From Rhodospirillales bacterium (GTDB lineage Bacteria > Pseudomonadota > Alphaproteobacteria > ATCC43930 > CGMCC-115725), in contig JAQGIC010000041.1 in assembly GCA_028288725.1 (NCBI GenBank), forward strand, positions 1 to 34,553: a stretch of 34,553 bases of DNA, read 5' to 3'. The notes beneath the pieces were generated by a model. It was given only the letters and a program-made list of their open reading frames with translations, was not told the origin of the DNA and did no database searches. How positions within the stretch are numbered: position 1 is the stretch's first letter; each line of letters opens with the position of its first letter. The translations under genes and the position numbers were made by a program. Below, in pieces: positions 7,708-15,477 of the stretch.

Positions 7708-8965
7708 TGGTCCGGGCGATCACGTCGCGCGGCCGGTTCTGCAGCACGACCAGCACCAGGATCAGCACCTGCAGGCGCGCATCGACCAGATTGCCGCCGA
7801 GCAGCAGATAGTTGATGAACAGGGCGGCCGCGAGCCAGGTCGAGCGCGCGCCGGCGAAAAAGCAATAGCCGACATAGGCGGCGAACGGCAGCGCGCCCAG
7901 GAAGCCATATTCGAAGATCAGCTTGCCCCAGGTCGGATCATGGATCAGGTAGGCAGTCTTCAAGCTATAACCTTCGATCGTCCCCGGCCCCATGCCGAAC
8001 AGCGTCGTGGACGCGTCCGGATAGAGATAGTCCCGGAACAGATAGAACGGCGACAGGAAGCGGGCGAAGCCGCTCGACTGGTCCGAGCCGAATTCCTGCA
8101 GCCGCTCGATCAGCAGCGCGATTTTGGGTCCGGCCAGCAAGGCGCTCAGGGCGATCAGCGCCGGCACCACGACCAGCAGGACGCCGCCCCGGCCGCGGTT
8201 GAGCAGCATCAGCGGCACGATCGCCAAGAACAGCACCATGCCCGTGCCGGAAAACGACAGCGCCAGCGCGGCCGCCAGCACCAGGATGCGCCAGGACGGC
8301 TTGAAGAATTCCAGTTCGATGATGATCGCGATGGCCATCATCTGCGACAGGCTGGACGGTTCCAGCAGGAAGAAGCCGTTCGCCTTGTTGAGGCCGCCCA
8401 GGCCGGGCGCCGGAATGACATAGTTGAAGCCGTGGCTGATGACGGCGCGCGGGAACGTCGTGTCCCAGGTAAAGAGGAACGGCGCCTTGACCGCAATCTG
8501 GGCGAAAAACTGGACGATGCCGCAAAAGCCGATGATCAGCAGCAGCCGGCGCGTGAGCCGGACCGCCCATTCGAACTGGCGATCGTCCGGCACCACGAAC
8601 ATCCAGGCGGCATAGAGCAGCACGAGATTGGCGAACGACAGGTAGGACGGTTGGACGGCACCGCCCAGCAGCAGCGACAGCAGCAGGGTCGCGGCCGCGA
8701 CCGCGAACAGGCCGGCGCGCGTCGGGCTGATCCGCACCGCACCGGTCAGCACCAGCAGCGCGGTTCCGACCAGCACCACGACCAGCGCAAGGGACAGTTC
8801 GCTATGGCCGAGCGTCAGCGCGAAGCGCGTCAGAAACAGGGTCGAGGCCAGCATGGTCGCGAGCACACCGGACACCAGGGACGAGCGATCCGCCGCGAGG
8901 CGGGCCCAACGGCGTTCTATGCCCGCGCTTGCAAACGTTGCATCCATCGATCCCGCTCTCGTCAT
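7652..8965 (-). CDS. Wzy/O-antigen-ligase-type EPS polymerase
   Basis: A 437-residue protein with roughly eleven to twelve hydrophobic segments and little sequence conservation, as usual for Wzy polymerases. Between the later helices is a long periplasmic loop (about residues 275-345: FGSDQSSGFARFLSPFYLF, LFGMGPGTIEGYS), the place where O-antigen ligase/Wzy proteins hold their conserved Arg and the G-x-G-x-G stretch. It would join flipped repeat units on the periplasmic face. The ATG at 8965 has AAGGG nine bases upstream; ATG 8947 is an alternative. The last ten residues overlap the small lipoprotein gene on the other strand. Confidence 0.75.
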   Translation of the reverse strand: MTRAGSMDATFASAGIERRWARLAADRSSLVSGVLATMLASTLFLTRFALTLGHSELSLALVVVLVGTALLVLTGAVRISPTRAGLFAVAAATLLLSLLLGGAVQPSYLSFANLVLLYAAWMFVVPDDRQFEWAVRLTRRLLLIIGFCGIVQFFAQIAVKAPFLFTWDTTFPRAVISHGFNYVIPAPGLGGLNKANGFFLLEPSSLSQMMAIAIIIELEFFKPSWRILVLAAALALSFSGTGMVLFLAIVPLMLLNRGRGGVLLVVVPALIALSALLAGPKIALLIERLQEFGSDQSSGFARFLSPFYLFRDYLYPDASTTLFGMGPGTIEGYSLKTAYLIHDPTWGKLIFEYGFLGALPFAAYVGYCFFAGARSTWLAAALFINYLLLGGNLVDARLQVLILVLVVLQNRPRDVIARTIRTAEPSSRNWVRRAPTV

Positions 8966-9049
8966 CCGCTTAAGCCCTTGTCAACGTCTAGCGATGCAAA
9001 CTCGCTCCATCATGGGTCAATTTTTTGATCGAAGCCTTTTCCGATGGAT

Positions 9050-9066
9050 GGCCGATTAAATCGGCC
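9050..9066. promoter_or_regulatory. 17-bp perfect palindrome upstream of the 9083 gene
   Basis: GGCCGATT-A-AATCGGCC is symmetric around a single central base. It ends four bases before the GGAG ribosome site of the next gene. This is a good shape for a dimeric repressor/activator site, or for an RNA hairpin near the ribosome site. No factor can be assigned. Confidence 0.4.
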
Positions 9067-9082
9067 AATGGGAGCCAGAAGC

Positions 9083-9508
9083 ATGTCGTGGGCCGCCGAG
9101 GCGACTGTCATAGAAGGTCGGGCCGAATACCGAGCTGAACCGGAAGCGGAGATCCTGCTGCCGCAATCCAGCGATCTCGATCCTTTTTTCAAGGTTCTGG
9201 CCAACCGCTGCGGCCCGTCGATCGCGGGTTCGTTCACGCCCGGCCAGTTTGCCGCACTGAAGCGCGCCTTTGCGACCCGCGCGATCGACCCGCATCCCAT
9301 CGATATCCGCGACAGCTATTCCTTCTTCGGCTTTTCCTTTTACATGGTCCTGCTGATGGGCCGCGAACATCGCTCGGCCGCCCGTCGCCGGTTCGAGGGG
9401 CCGACCGGCGTCGCCCGCGTGCTTCGAGGTGGCATGAAGGCGCTCTGGTGCGGTAGCGTATTCGCCGCCTGCGCCATAATTGTCATTGTGTGCAGCGCAA
9501 CGAATTAG
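9083..9508 (+). CDS. Small conserved-looking membrane protein of the EPS locus, function unknown
   Basis: The 141-residue protein has a soluble N-terminal region of about 115 residues and one C-terminal membrane helix (ALWCGSVFAACAIIVIVC), so it is probably tail-anchored in the inner membrane. The middle carries the block DPHPIDIRDSYSFFGFSFY then LLMGREHRSAARRR. I recall a similar pattern in small unnamed proteins near EPS genes of other alphaproteobacteria, but no function is known to me. ATG 9083 is chosen because GGAG lies eight bases upstream; starts at 9044 and 9068 are weaker. It sits 98 bases before the Wzc-like gene and likely shares its transcription, so a role in chain-length control or export is possible but unproven. 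Confidence 0.6.
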   Translation: MSWAAEATVIEGRAEYRAEPEAEILLPQSSDLDPFFKVLANRCGPSIAGSFTPGQFAALKRAFATRAIDPHPIDIRDSYSFFGFSFYMVLLMGREHRSAARRRFEGPTGVARVLRGGMKALWCGSVFAACAIIVIVCSATN

Positions 9509-9606
9509 GGCTACCATCGTTTACGCGGGGTGAGTAGAAACAGCGCCCCGGCTCAGAGCCCGTCGTACCAAGCTCCTTCCGCTGTTGTCGAGATAGGAAC
9601 TTGCGC

Positions 9607-11832
9607 ATGACCGATGCGACCTCCAATGGCAGTGGGCTGCCGTCTGCCCCGATTTACCGTCGCGGCGCCCTCATCGAACATCCGGTCCTGGAAAGCTTCG
9701 CGCCGCCGCCGGCCGAAACCACGACCATCCTCGGCATGGGCGCCCTGTTGTGGCGCCGGCGCTGGATCATCTGCGCCGCGATCCTCGCCGCGATGGTTGT
9801 GGCCGTGCTGGTCGGCAAGATGCTGACGCCCAAATACGCCGCCGACGGCGCGGTCGTGGTCGCCACGCGCAAGATGTCCATCCCCGAGCTGGAAACCCTG
9901 GTGACGCCGACCGGCGATCAGGCGCTGGTCCGCAGCGAGATGGCGGTGGTGAGCTCGCGCCAGGTGCTGACCTCGGTCGCGGCCAAGCTGCACCTGGACC
10001 AGGTGCCCGAATTCAATTCGCGCCTGAAGCCCAAGGACGACAGTCTTTGGACCGAGATCAATCCCATCCCCTGGATCCAGCGCGTGATCCGTGGTCCGCA
10101 GCCGGTGGTCGGCGACGAGCGGGCGGCGATCGATGACGAGGTGCTGAACACGCTCGTCAAGAATCTCGATCTGGTCAACGACGGCCGCGACTACGTGATC
10201 AACATCACCTACAAGAGCGAAACGCCGGAAATCGCGGCCAACGTCGTCAATACGATCATCCAGACCTATCTGTCGCAATACGCGTCGGAAAACCTGGCGG
10301 CCACGATCGAGGCGAATCAGTCGCTCGACCAGCGCGGCGAGGAGCTGCATCGCCAGCTGCTGCTGGCCGAACAGAGGGTCCAGGACTTCACCAACAAGAC
10401 CGGTCTGCTGGTGACGCCGCAGGGCACCATCGCCGGCCAGGCGGTCGCCGACCTGAATTCCCAGCTGACGACCGCGCGCGCCGACCGGGCCGCGGCCGAG
10501 GCCAAGTATAATCAGGCACTCGCCGCCAAGCAGTCCGGCATCGCCGCCAATACGGATGTTCTGGCCTCGCCGGTGATCCAGCAATTGCGGACCCAGGAAG
10601 CGGAGGCCGCGCGCAACCAGGCCGACCTAGCGAGCCGCGTGGGTCCGAACCACCCAGACCTGAAGGCGGCCAACCACCAAGTCGCCGGCGTGCGTCAGGC
10701 GATCGGCGGGGAAATCAACAAGGTGGTGAGTTCGCTCAAGGGCCAGGTCGACGTGACCCGTGCGCGCGAGCAAAGCCTGGTTCAGCAGATCGCCGAATTG
10801 AACGGCAAGGCCACCTCCAGCTCCGCGGCCCAGGACACGCTGAAACGCCTGAACGACGACGCCCAAAGCCGTCGCAAGGTCTATGACGAGTTCATGGTCC
10901 GCGTGGCCCAGACGGCGAAGCCGCAGGATCATCAGCAGACCAATGCCCGCATGATCTCGGCCGCGATCGTGCCGCTGCATCCGTCGAGCCCCAAGATCAC
11001 GCTGATGGCGCTGCTCGCGGGCTTCGCCGGGGGCCTGATCGCCGTCGCCGGCGCCATCCTCTATGCCCAGTTGGATCACGGCTTCGAAACGCTGGAGCAG
11101 GTCCGCACCGTAACCGGCCTGCCCGGCCTCGCCGCGATCCCGCTGGTGCGCAACCTGGGCCGCAAACGCCTGCCGCACCGCTATGTGGTCGACAACCCGA
11201 CCTCGCCGGTCGCCGAAACGCTGCGCGCGTTCCGCGCCAAGCTGCGCTGGGCGTCCGAGGGCCGGCCGTTGAAAACCATTCTGGTCAGCTCCGCCGTGCC
11301 GGCCGAGGGCAAGACCTCGTTCGCCCTCTCCTTCGCCAGGCTCGCCGCCCGGGACGGCTGTCGCGTGCTGCTGATCGAGTGCGATTTCCGCCGGCCGACG
11401 CTGGAGACCGTGCTGCCGTCACCGGTCCGTCCGGGCCAGCCGAGCTTCCTCGACGATCCGGCGAGCTGGCGCGACTGGGTCGGCGTCGATGGCCTTACGG
11501 GACTGAATTACCTGACGGCAAGCGGGGATTCGAACAGCATGGTCCCGATGCTCGAAGCCGACGGCATGGGCTCCATCCTGCGCGATGCGCGGCGCGAGTA
11601 TGATTATATCGTCATCGACTCGCCGCCGATCATGCGCGTGCCAGACGGCATGCTGCTGGCCCGCTCGGTCGATGCGGTGGCACTGATCGTCTCGTGGAAG
11701 CGCACCCGCCAGACCGTCGTGCGCGAGGCGCTACGCCGCCTGGCGCTCGATCCGGACATGCCGACCGGCATCATCCTGACCAAGGTCGACGGCGCCCCCG
11801 CCCAGGACATGTATTCAGGCTACAGCCGGTAG
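9607..11832 (+). CDS. Wzc/ExoP/GumC-type polysaccharide co-polymerase with BY-kinase domain
   Basis: A 741-residue protein. A Wzz domain (first helix about residues 48-68, RRRWIICAAILAAMV) precedes a long periplasmic coiled-coil region (about residues 220-450). A second helix near 465-488 (TLMALLAGFAGGLIAV) leads into a cytoplasmic tyrosine-kinase/ATPase domain. The nucleotide site shows Walker A SSAVPAEGKTS (Lys569), Walker A' LLIECDFRRP (Asp593) and Walker B YIVIDSPP (Asp671). The C-terminal tail is short, with only two tyrosines (736 and 739, in MYSGYSR) instead of the Tyr-rich cluster of E. coli Wzc. AGGA lies eight bases before the ATG. It sets chain length and couples polymerisation to export through the OPX protein. 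Confidence 0.93.
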   Translation: MTDATSNGSGLPSAPIYRRGALIEHPVLESFAPPPAETTTILGMGALLWRRRWIICAAILAAMVVAVLVGKMLTPKYAADGAVVVATRKMSIPELETLVTPTGDQALVRSEMAVVSSRQVLTSVAAKLHLDQVPEFNSRLKPKDDSLWTEINPIPWIQRVIRGPQPVVGDERAAIDDEVLNTLVKNLDLVNDGRDYVINITYKSETPEIAANVVNTIIQTYLSQYASENLAATIEANQSLDQRGEELHRQLLLAEQRVQDFTNKTGLLVTPQGTIAGQAVADLNSQLTTARADRAAAEAKYNQALAAKQSGIAANTDVLASPVIQQLRTQEAEAARNQADLASRVGPNHPDLKAANHQVAGVRQAIGGEINKVVSSLKGQVDVTRAREQSLVQQIAELNGKATSSSAAQDTLKRLNDDAQSRRKVYDEFMVRVAQTAKPQDHQQTNARMISAAIVPLHPSSPKITLMALLAGFAGGLIAVAGAILYAQLDHGFETLEQVRTVTGLPGLAAIPLVRNLGRKRLPHRYVVDNPTSPVAETLRAFRAKLRWASEGRPLKTILVSSAVPAEGKTSFALSFARLAARDGCRVLLIECDFRRPTLETVLPSPVRPGQPSFLDDPASWRDWVGVDGLTGLNYLTASGDSNSMVPMLEADGMGSILRDARREYDYIVIDSPPIMRVPDGMLLARSVDAVALIVSWKRTRQTVVREALRRLALDPDMPTGIILTKVDGAPAQDMYSGYSR

Positions 11833-11960
11833 GAGCGCGATGACATGAGGCCTGCCGACGAGCTTCGCTCGCGGCTGATCGGCCTCATGTCTAAGTCGAC
11901 GACATCCTGTCGCGACCAATCGCACTCTAAATCATACGTCAGAGCCTGATCTCTTGCGTT
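11831..11960. repeat. Hairpin repeat, family B copy 1
   Basis: Perfect 11-bp arms GACATGAGGCC (11842-11852) and GGCCTCATGTC (11881-11891) enclose a loop with a smaller hairpin (CGAGC/GCTCG, 11859-11871). Further on is AATCGCACTCTAAATCA. The same order, GCGCGATGAyATGAGGCC ... GGCCTCATrTC ... AATCGCACTCTAAATCA, recurs at 26714-26770. The two copies are diverged in the loop and share outer sequence, so they are members of one dispersed element. Confidence 0.65.
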
Positions 11961-11988
11961 CGTCGTTCCCGCCTCGGCGGGAACGACG
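11961..11988. repeat. Single palindromic unit between convergent genes
   Basis: CGTCGTTCCCGCC and GGCGGGAACGACG form 13-bp complementary arms separated by two bases. The unit resembles one half of the paired CGTCATTCCCGC elements elsewhere in the window. Lying just after the end of the Wzc-like gene and just beyond the 3' end of the convergent methyltransferase, it could act as a terminator in both directions, although no T-run follows. Confidence 0.65.
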
Positions 11989-12000
11989 TTCCAAATTCGC

Positions 12001-12717
12001 TTAAATCTTCTCGAAGAAATGAAAGTCCGCGAACGACGTCTCGTCCGGATCGGCCGGATCGAACGGATATCGGTTCGGTACCTTGCCGGCGTAACGCCAG
12101 TCCGGTCGATAGGTGGCGACCCAGGGCGTAAAAGCGCGGTGGCGGACATGCGGCGACGGGCCGGCCGCATCTTGGTCGCTGGCGTAGATCACCACATGGG
12201 CACCCGCATGCTCGAACAAGCCGTGCATATAGAGGTCGAAGGTGGTGTCTTCGACCAGATGATAGATGACGTCTAGCGACAGCGCCAAATCGAACGGTCC
12301 GAAAGGCTCCGGCAGATTGTCCGCCAGCAAAAACCGCTTGGTGGCCTCGCCCCGAAATTTTTCGCTACAGAGCGCGACCGCCGCCGGCGACACGTCGATG
12401 CCGACATACTGGGGATAGTCGGCCAGCGCCAATTGCGCCCCGTCGCCGCTGCCGAATTCGACGACCGAGCGGATCGCCCGCCTGCGCACGAATTCGTTCA
12501 GCACTTCGGCCTTGAAGGCGGCAAGCCGGCCATAGGAGCCGGCGCCGGAATTGCCCCCGGCCCGATAGCGCGCATCCCAATAGGCGGCGGAGCCCCTGAA
12601 GCCCAGGCGGCGGCGCATGCGTTCGACCAGGGGCGCGCGCGCCAGGCCGCGGGCGAGCGGGCCGATCAGGGGCGTATGTTTCACCAGAGTCGCGAGCGGA
12701 CTTTTGGCATCGGTCAT
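12001..12717 (-). CDS. Class I SAM-dependent methyltransferase
   Basis: A 238-residue protein with the Rossmann-fold SAM site VVEFGSGDGAQLAL (motif I), QYVGIDVSPAAV (motif II acidic region) and FDLALSLDVIYHLVED (motifs IV/V). Past residue 155 it continues HVVIYASD and ends in a Phe-rich tail. ATG 12717 is preferred over 12750 because AGGTG lies eight bases upstream. Located inside the EPS locus and opposite to its neighbours, it may methylate a sugar of the repeat unit, or cap chains. That role is inferred from position only; the domain itself does not reveal the substrate. Confidence 0.75.
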   Translation of the reverse strand: MTDAKSPLATLVKHTPLIGPLARGLARAPLVERMRRRLGFRGSAAYWDARYRAGGNSGAGSYGRLAAFKAEVLNEFVRRRAIRSVVEFGSGDGAQLALADYPQYVGIDVSPAAVALCSEKFRGEATKRFLLADNLPEPFGPFDLALSLDVIYHLVEDTTFDLYMHGLFEHAGAHVVIYASDQDAAGPSPHVRHRAFTPWVATYRPDWRYAGKVPNRYPFDPADPDETSFADFHFFEKI

Positions 12718-13021
12718 CGAGTAGCACCTGCTGTTGGGGACTGAGGACATTACCCGGAGAAAACGACAGGTCGTCGGTCGTCACCATCGATGCCCCATAG
12801 AAGCCACAGCCGGGGAGGCCGCATTCTGGTCACACACCAGACGGAACTGTTTGTTCTCCTGCTCCGTTCCCTGGGTTGAGCGAAATCCGCGAAAACACGA
12901 ACCCGATCAAGTCGGTCGCGACCTTTGTTCCGCCGCAGATCTTGGGGCGCGGGGCGCCGCACCTTTCGAGGCCCGCCCCGCGGGCCGCCTCCAACCGGTG
13001 CCGAAGGATGCTCGACCCTAG
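12718..13021. promoter_or_regulatory. Divergent intergenic region upstream of the flippase operon
   Basis: No gene is supported in this 304-base stretch. It contains a GC-rich hairpin at 12970-12986 (GGCCCGC-CCC-GCGGGCC) 36 bases before the flippase start. This could be a leader structure or part of an operator. Clear -35/-10 elements were not found. It should carry promoters for the methyltransferase (minus) and for the flippase-GT2-GT4-acyltransferase run (plus). Confidence 0.4.
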
Positions 13022-14467
13022 ATGAGCCTGCGCGTCAAAGCCCTGAAGTCGGTCCGTTGGACCGCGGCCACCACCGCGTCCAACATCGCCGCGCGCTTCG
13101 GCGTCACCCTGGTCGCGGCCCACATGCTGCCGCCGTTCCAGCTCGGCCTGTTCGCCATCGTCAATCTGGTGCTGGGCTTCGCCTATATCTTCGCCGATGC
13201 CGGCGTGACCCAGGGCATCATCGCCAAGCAGGATGCCGGTACCGAGCAGCTCTCGAGCCTCTATTGGTTCAATCTGCTGTTCGGCTGCGCCGTCGCGGCC
13301 GGCTTCGCGCTGCTGTCGCCGGTGCTGGCCTATGCCTATGGCCAGCCGGAGCTGACCGGCATGCTGCTGGTCGCCGCGGCCAATTTCGCCGTCGCCCCGA
13401 TCGGCCAGACCTTCCAGGCGGTGCTGCAGAAGAACCTGCGGTTCGAACGGCTGGGCAAGGTCGAGCTCGGCGCCAATCTGTTGAGCGCCGCCAGTGCGGG
13501 CGCCATGCTATGGGCCGGCGTCGGCATCTATGCGCTGATCTGGTCGCAGCTGCTGACCGCGATGCTGCGCAGCCTGTTCCTATGGATCGCCGGCCGCGAC
13601 CTGCTGCGACTGCAATTCCGCCTGCGCTACGGCGAGATCCGCCACTTCATGCGCTTCGGCATGTTCCAGGTCGGCGACCGGGCGGTGAACTACGTCAACC
13701 TCAGGCTCGACCAGTTCCTGATCTCGTTCCTGCTGGGCCCGCAGCCGCTCGGCTATTACAACATGGCCTGGATGCTGATCGTCGAGCCGGTCTATCGCAT
13801 CAACCCGATCATCACCAACGTCGCCTTCCCGGTCTTCGCCAAGAAGCAGAATGATCCCTCGGCGCTGAAGCGCGGCTTTCTGGTCGTGACCAAGCTGCTG
13901 TCGACGACCAACGCGCCGCTGCTGTTCGGCTTTGCCGCGATCGCGCCCCACGCGGTGCCGCTGCTGCTGGGCGACAAATGGCTGCCGGCGGTGCCGCTGG
14001 TCGAGCTGTGCTCGATCATCGCCATGGCGCGCACGATCAACAATCCGGTGGGCTCCCTCGTGCTGGCCGTCGGCCACGCCGATCGATCGTTCTATTGGAC
14101 GCTCGCGCAATTCGTCCTCCAGGTGCCGATCTATGCCGCGTGCCTGGCCTGGTTCGGACTGATCCCGGCGACCATCGTGCTGTGCGCGATCAACGTCGCC
14201 GTGGTGCCCGCGGTCTATCGCTGGCTGATCCGGCCGATCCTGGGCCCGGTGTTCGGCGAATATGTCGCCTCGTTCGCGCCCGCGATCGCACTGGCGCTCG
14301 GCATGGCGGCGCTGGTCCGGCTGCTCGATCACCAGGGGCTGCTGGCCGGCATTCCGCTGCTGGCGGCCGAACTGGTGCTGGGCGCCGTCGCTTATGCCGG
14401 CCTGACGCTCGCGTTCCGCCGCAACGACGTCGGCCTGATCGCCGGCATTCTCACCTCCCGCGCCTGA
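13022..14467 (+). CDS. Wzx-type polysaccharide flippase (MOP/PST family)
   Basis: The 481-residue protein has about twelve to fourteen membrane helices and family features such as RWTAATTASNIAARFGVTLV at the start, GLFAIVNLVLGFAYIFADAG, and NLRLDQFLISFLLGPQPLGY between helices. This is the oligosaccharide flippase pattern (WzxC/ExoT-like, MOP superfamily). It would move the lipid-linked repeat unit to the periplasmic face for the polymerase at 7652. The ribosome site is weak (AAGGA about thirteen bases upstream). It is the first gene of a tight run with the GT2 gene eleven bases downstream. Confidence 0.9.
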   Translation: MSLRVKALKSVRWTAATTASNIAARFGVTLVAAHMLPPFQLGLFAIVNLVLGFAYIFADAGVTQGIIAKQDAGTEQLSSLYWFNLLFGCAVAAGFALLSPVLAYAYGQPELTGMLLVAAANFAVAPIGQTFQAVLQKNLRFERLGKVELGANLLSAASAGAMLWAGVGIYALIWSQLLTAMLRSLFLWIAGRDLLRLQFRLRYGEIRHFMRFGMFQVGDRAVNYVNLRLDQFLISFLLGPQPLGYYNMAWMLIVEPVYRINPIITNVAFPVFAKKQNDPSALKRGFLVVTKLLSTTNAPLLFGFAAIAPHAVPLLLGDKWLPAVPLVELCSIIAMARTINNPVGSLVLAVGHADRSFYWTLAQFVLQVPIYAACLAWFGLIPATIVLCAINVAVVPAVYRWLIRPILGPVFGEYVASFAPAIALALGMAALVRLLDHQGLLAGIPLLAAELVLGAVAYAGLTLAFRRNDVGLIAGILTSRA

Positions 14468-14478
14468 GAGAGACTCCG

Positions 14479-15477
14479 ATGTCCGAAGCCCCCCTCGTCT
14501 CGGTCGTGATCCCGAGCTTCAATCGGCTGCATTGCCTGCCGCGCGCCGTTGCCAGCGTCTTGGCGCAAAGCCACCCGGCGATCGAACTGATCATCGTCGA
14601 CGACGGCTCGACCGACGGCACCCGCGACTGGGCGGGCGGCTTCAAGTGCCCGGTGCCGTTCATTTTCCATCCGCTGGAGCACAACATGGGCGCCGCCGCC
14701 GCGCGCAACCGCGGCGTCGAGCTGGCCCAGGGCACCTATGTCGCGTTTCTGGACAGCGACGACATCTGGCATCCGGAAAAGATCGCGCGCCAGGTGGCCG
14801 CCATCGCCGCGGCAGGGCCGAAATGCGGCGCCGCCTACACCGGCATCGCCAGCCTGACCGAGGCGGGAGCGCCCTGCGGCGTCAGTCGGGCGACCGAGGC
14901 CGGGGACATCCGTCTGGCGCTGATCAATCACAACGTCGTCGGTTCGACCTCCTGTGCGCTGGTCCGACGCGATCTGCTGCTCCAGGTCGGCGGTTTCGTG
15001 CCGACCCTGAAATCCTGCCAGGATTGGGAGCTGTGGCTGCGGCTGGCCGCGATCACCCGGTTCGCCTGCGTGCCGGAGCTGCTGACGACGCTTTATATCG
15101 CGCCCGCTGGCCGCATCACATCGAGTGGCCGCAGCCGGCTTTCCGGCCATCTCTACATGTACCGCACCCATCTCAGGCCCCATTTCCGCGACGGCACGGT
15201 CGATGCCGGCCTGTTCACCGGAACGATGGGCGAGATCTTCATGCAGATGGGCCGGCCGGGCTATGCCGCCCGCCTGCTCGGCCGCAACTGGCGCGCCAAG
15301 CCGCGCTCGCTGAAACGGCTGGCGCTCTATCTGCTGGCGCGGGCCGGCGTCGGCAAGGCACGCTATTTCGCCGTGGCGGAATGGCTCAACAAGCTCGAGG
15401 AGCGGCTGCGGCCGACGGCGGTCAAGGCGCCGGATCCGGCCTTGCCCGGCGGCCTGCCGGCGACCGCGAGCCATTGA
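14479..15477 (+). CDS. GT2 family glycosyltransferase
   Basis: A GT-A family 2 enzyme of 332 residues. VSVVIPSFNRLHCL opens the domain, then VDDGSTDGTRDW, NMGAAAARNRGVELAQG, the metal-binding AFLDSDDIWHPEKIA, and CQDWELWLRLA with the ED/QDW catalytic-base region. The N-terminal domain is complete, and the C-terminal third is basic and probably membrane-associated. The start ATG 14479 lies eleven bases after the flippase stop. Its stop overlaps the next ATG by one base, so the following GT4 is translationally coupled. It transfers one sugar of the EPS repeat unit. Confidence 0.9.
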   Translation: MSEAPLVSVVIPSFNRLHCLPRAVASVLAQSHPAIELIIVDDGSTDGTRDWAGGFKCPVPFIFHPLEHNMGAAAARNRGVELAQGTYVAFLDSDDIWHPEKIARQVAAIAAAGPKCGAAYTGIASLTEAGAPCGVSRATEAGDIRLALINHNVVGSTSCALVRRDLLLQVGGFVPTLKSCQDWELWLRLAAITRFACVPELLTTLYIAPAGRITSSGRSRLSGHLYMYRTHLRPHFRDGTVDAGLFTGTMGEIFMQMGRPGYAARLLGRNWRAKPRSLKRLALYLLARAGVGKARYFAVAEWLNKLEERLRPTAVKAPDPALPGGLPATASH

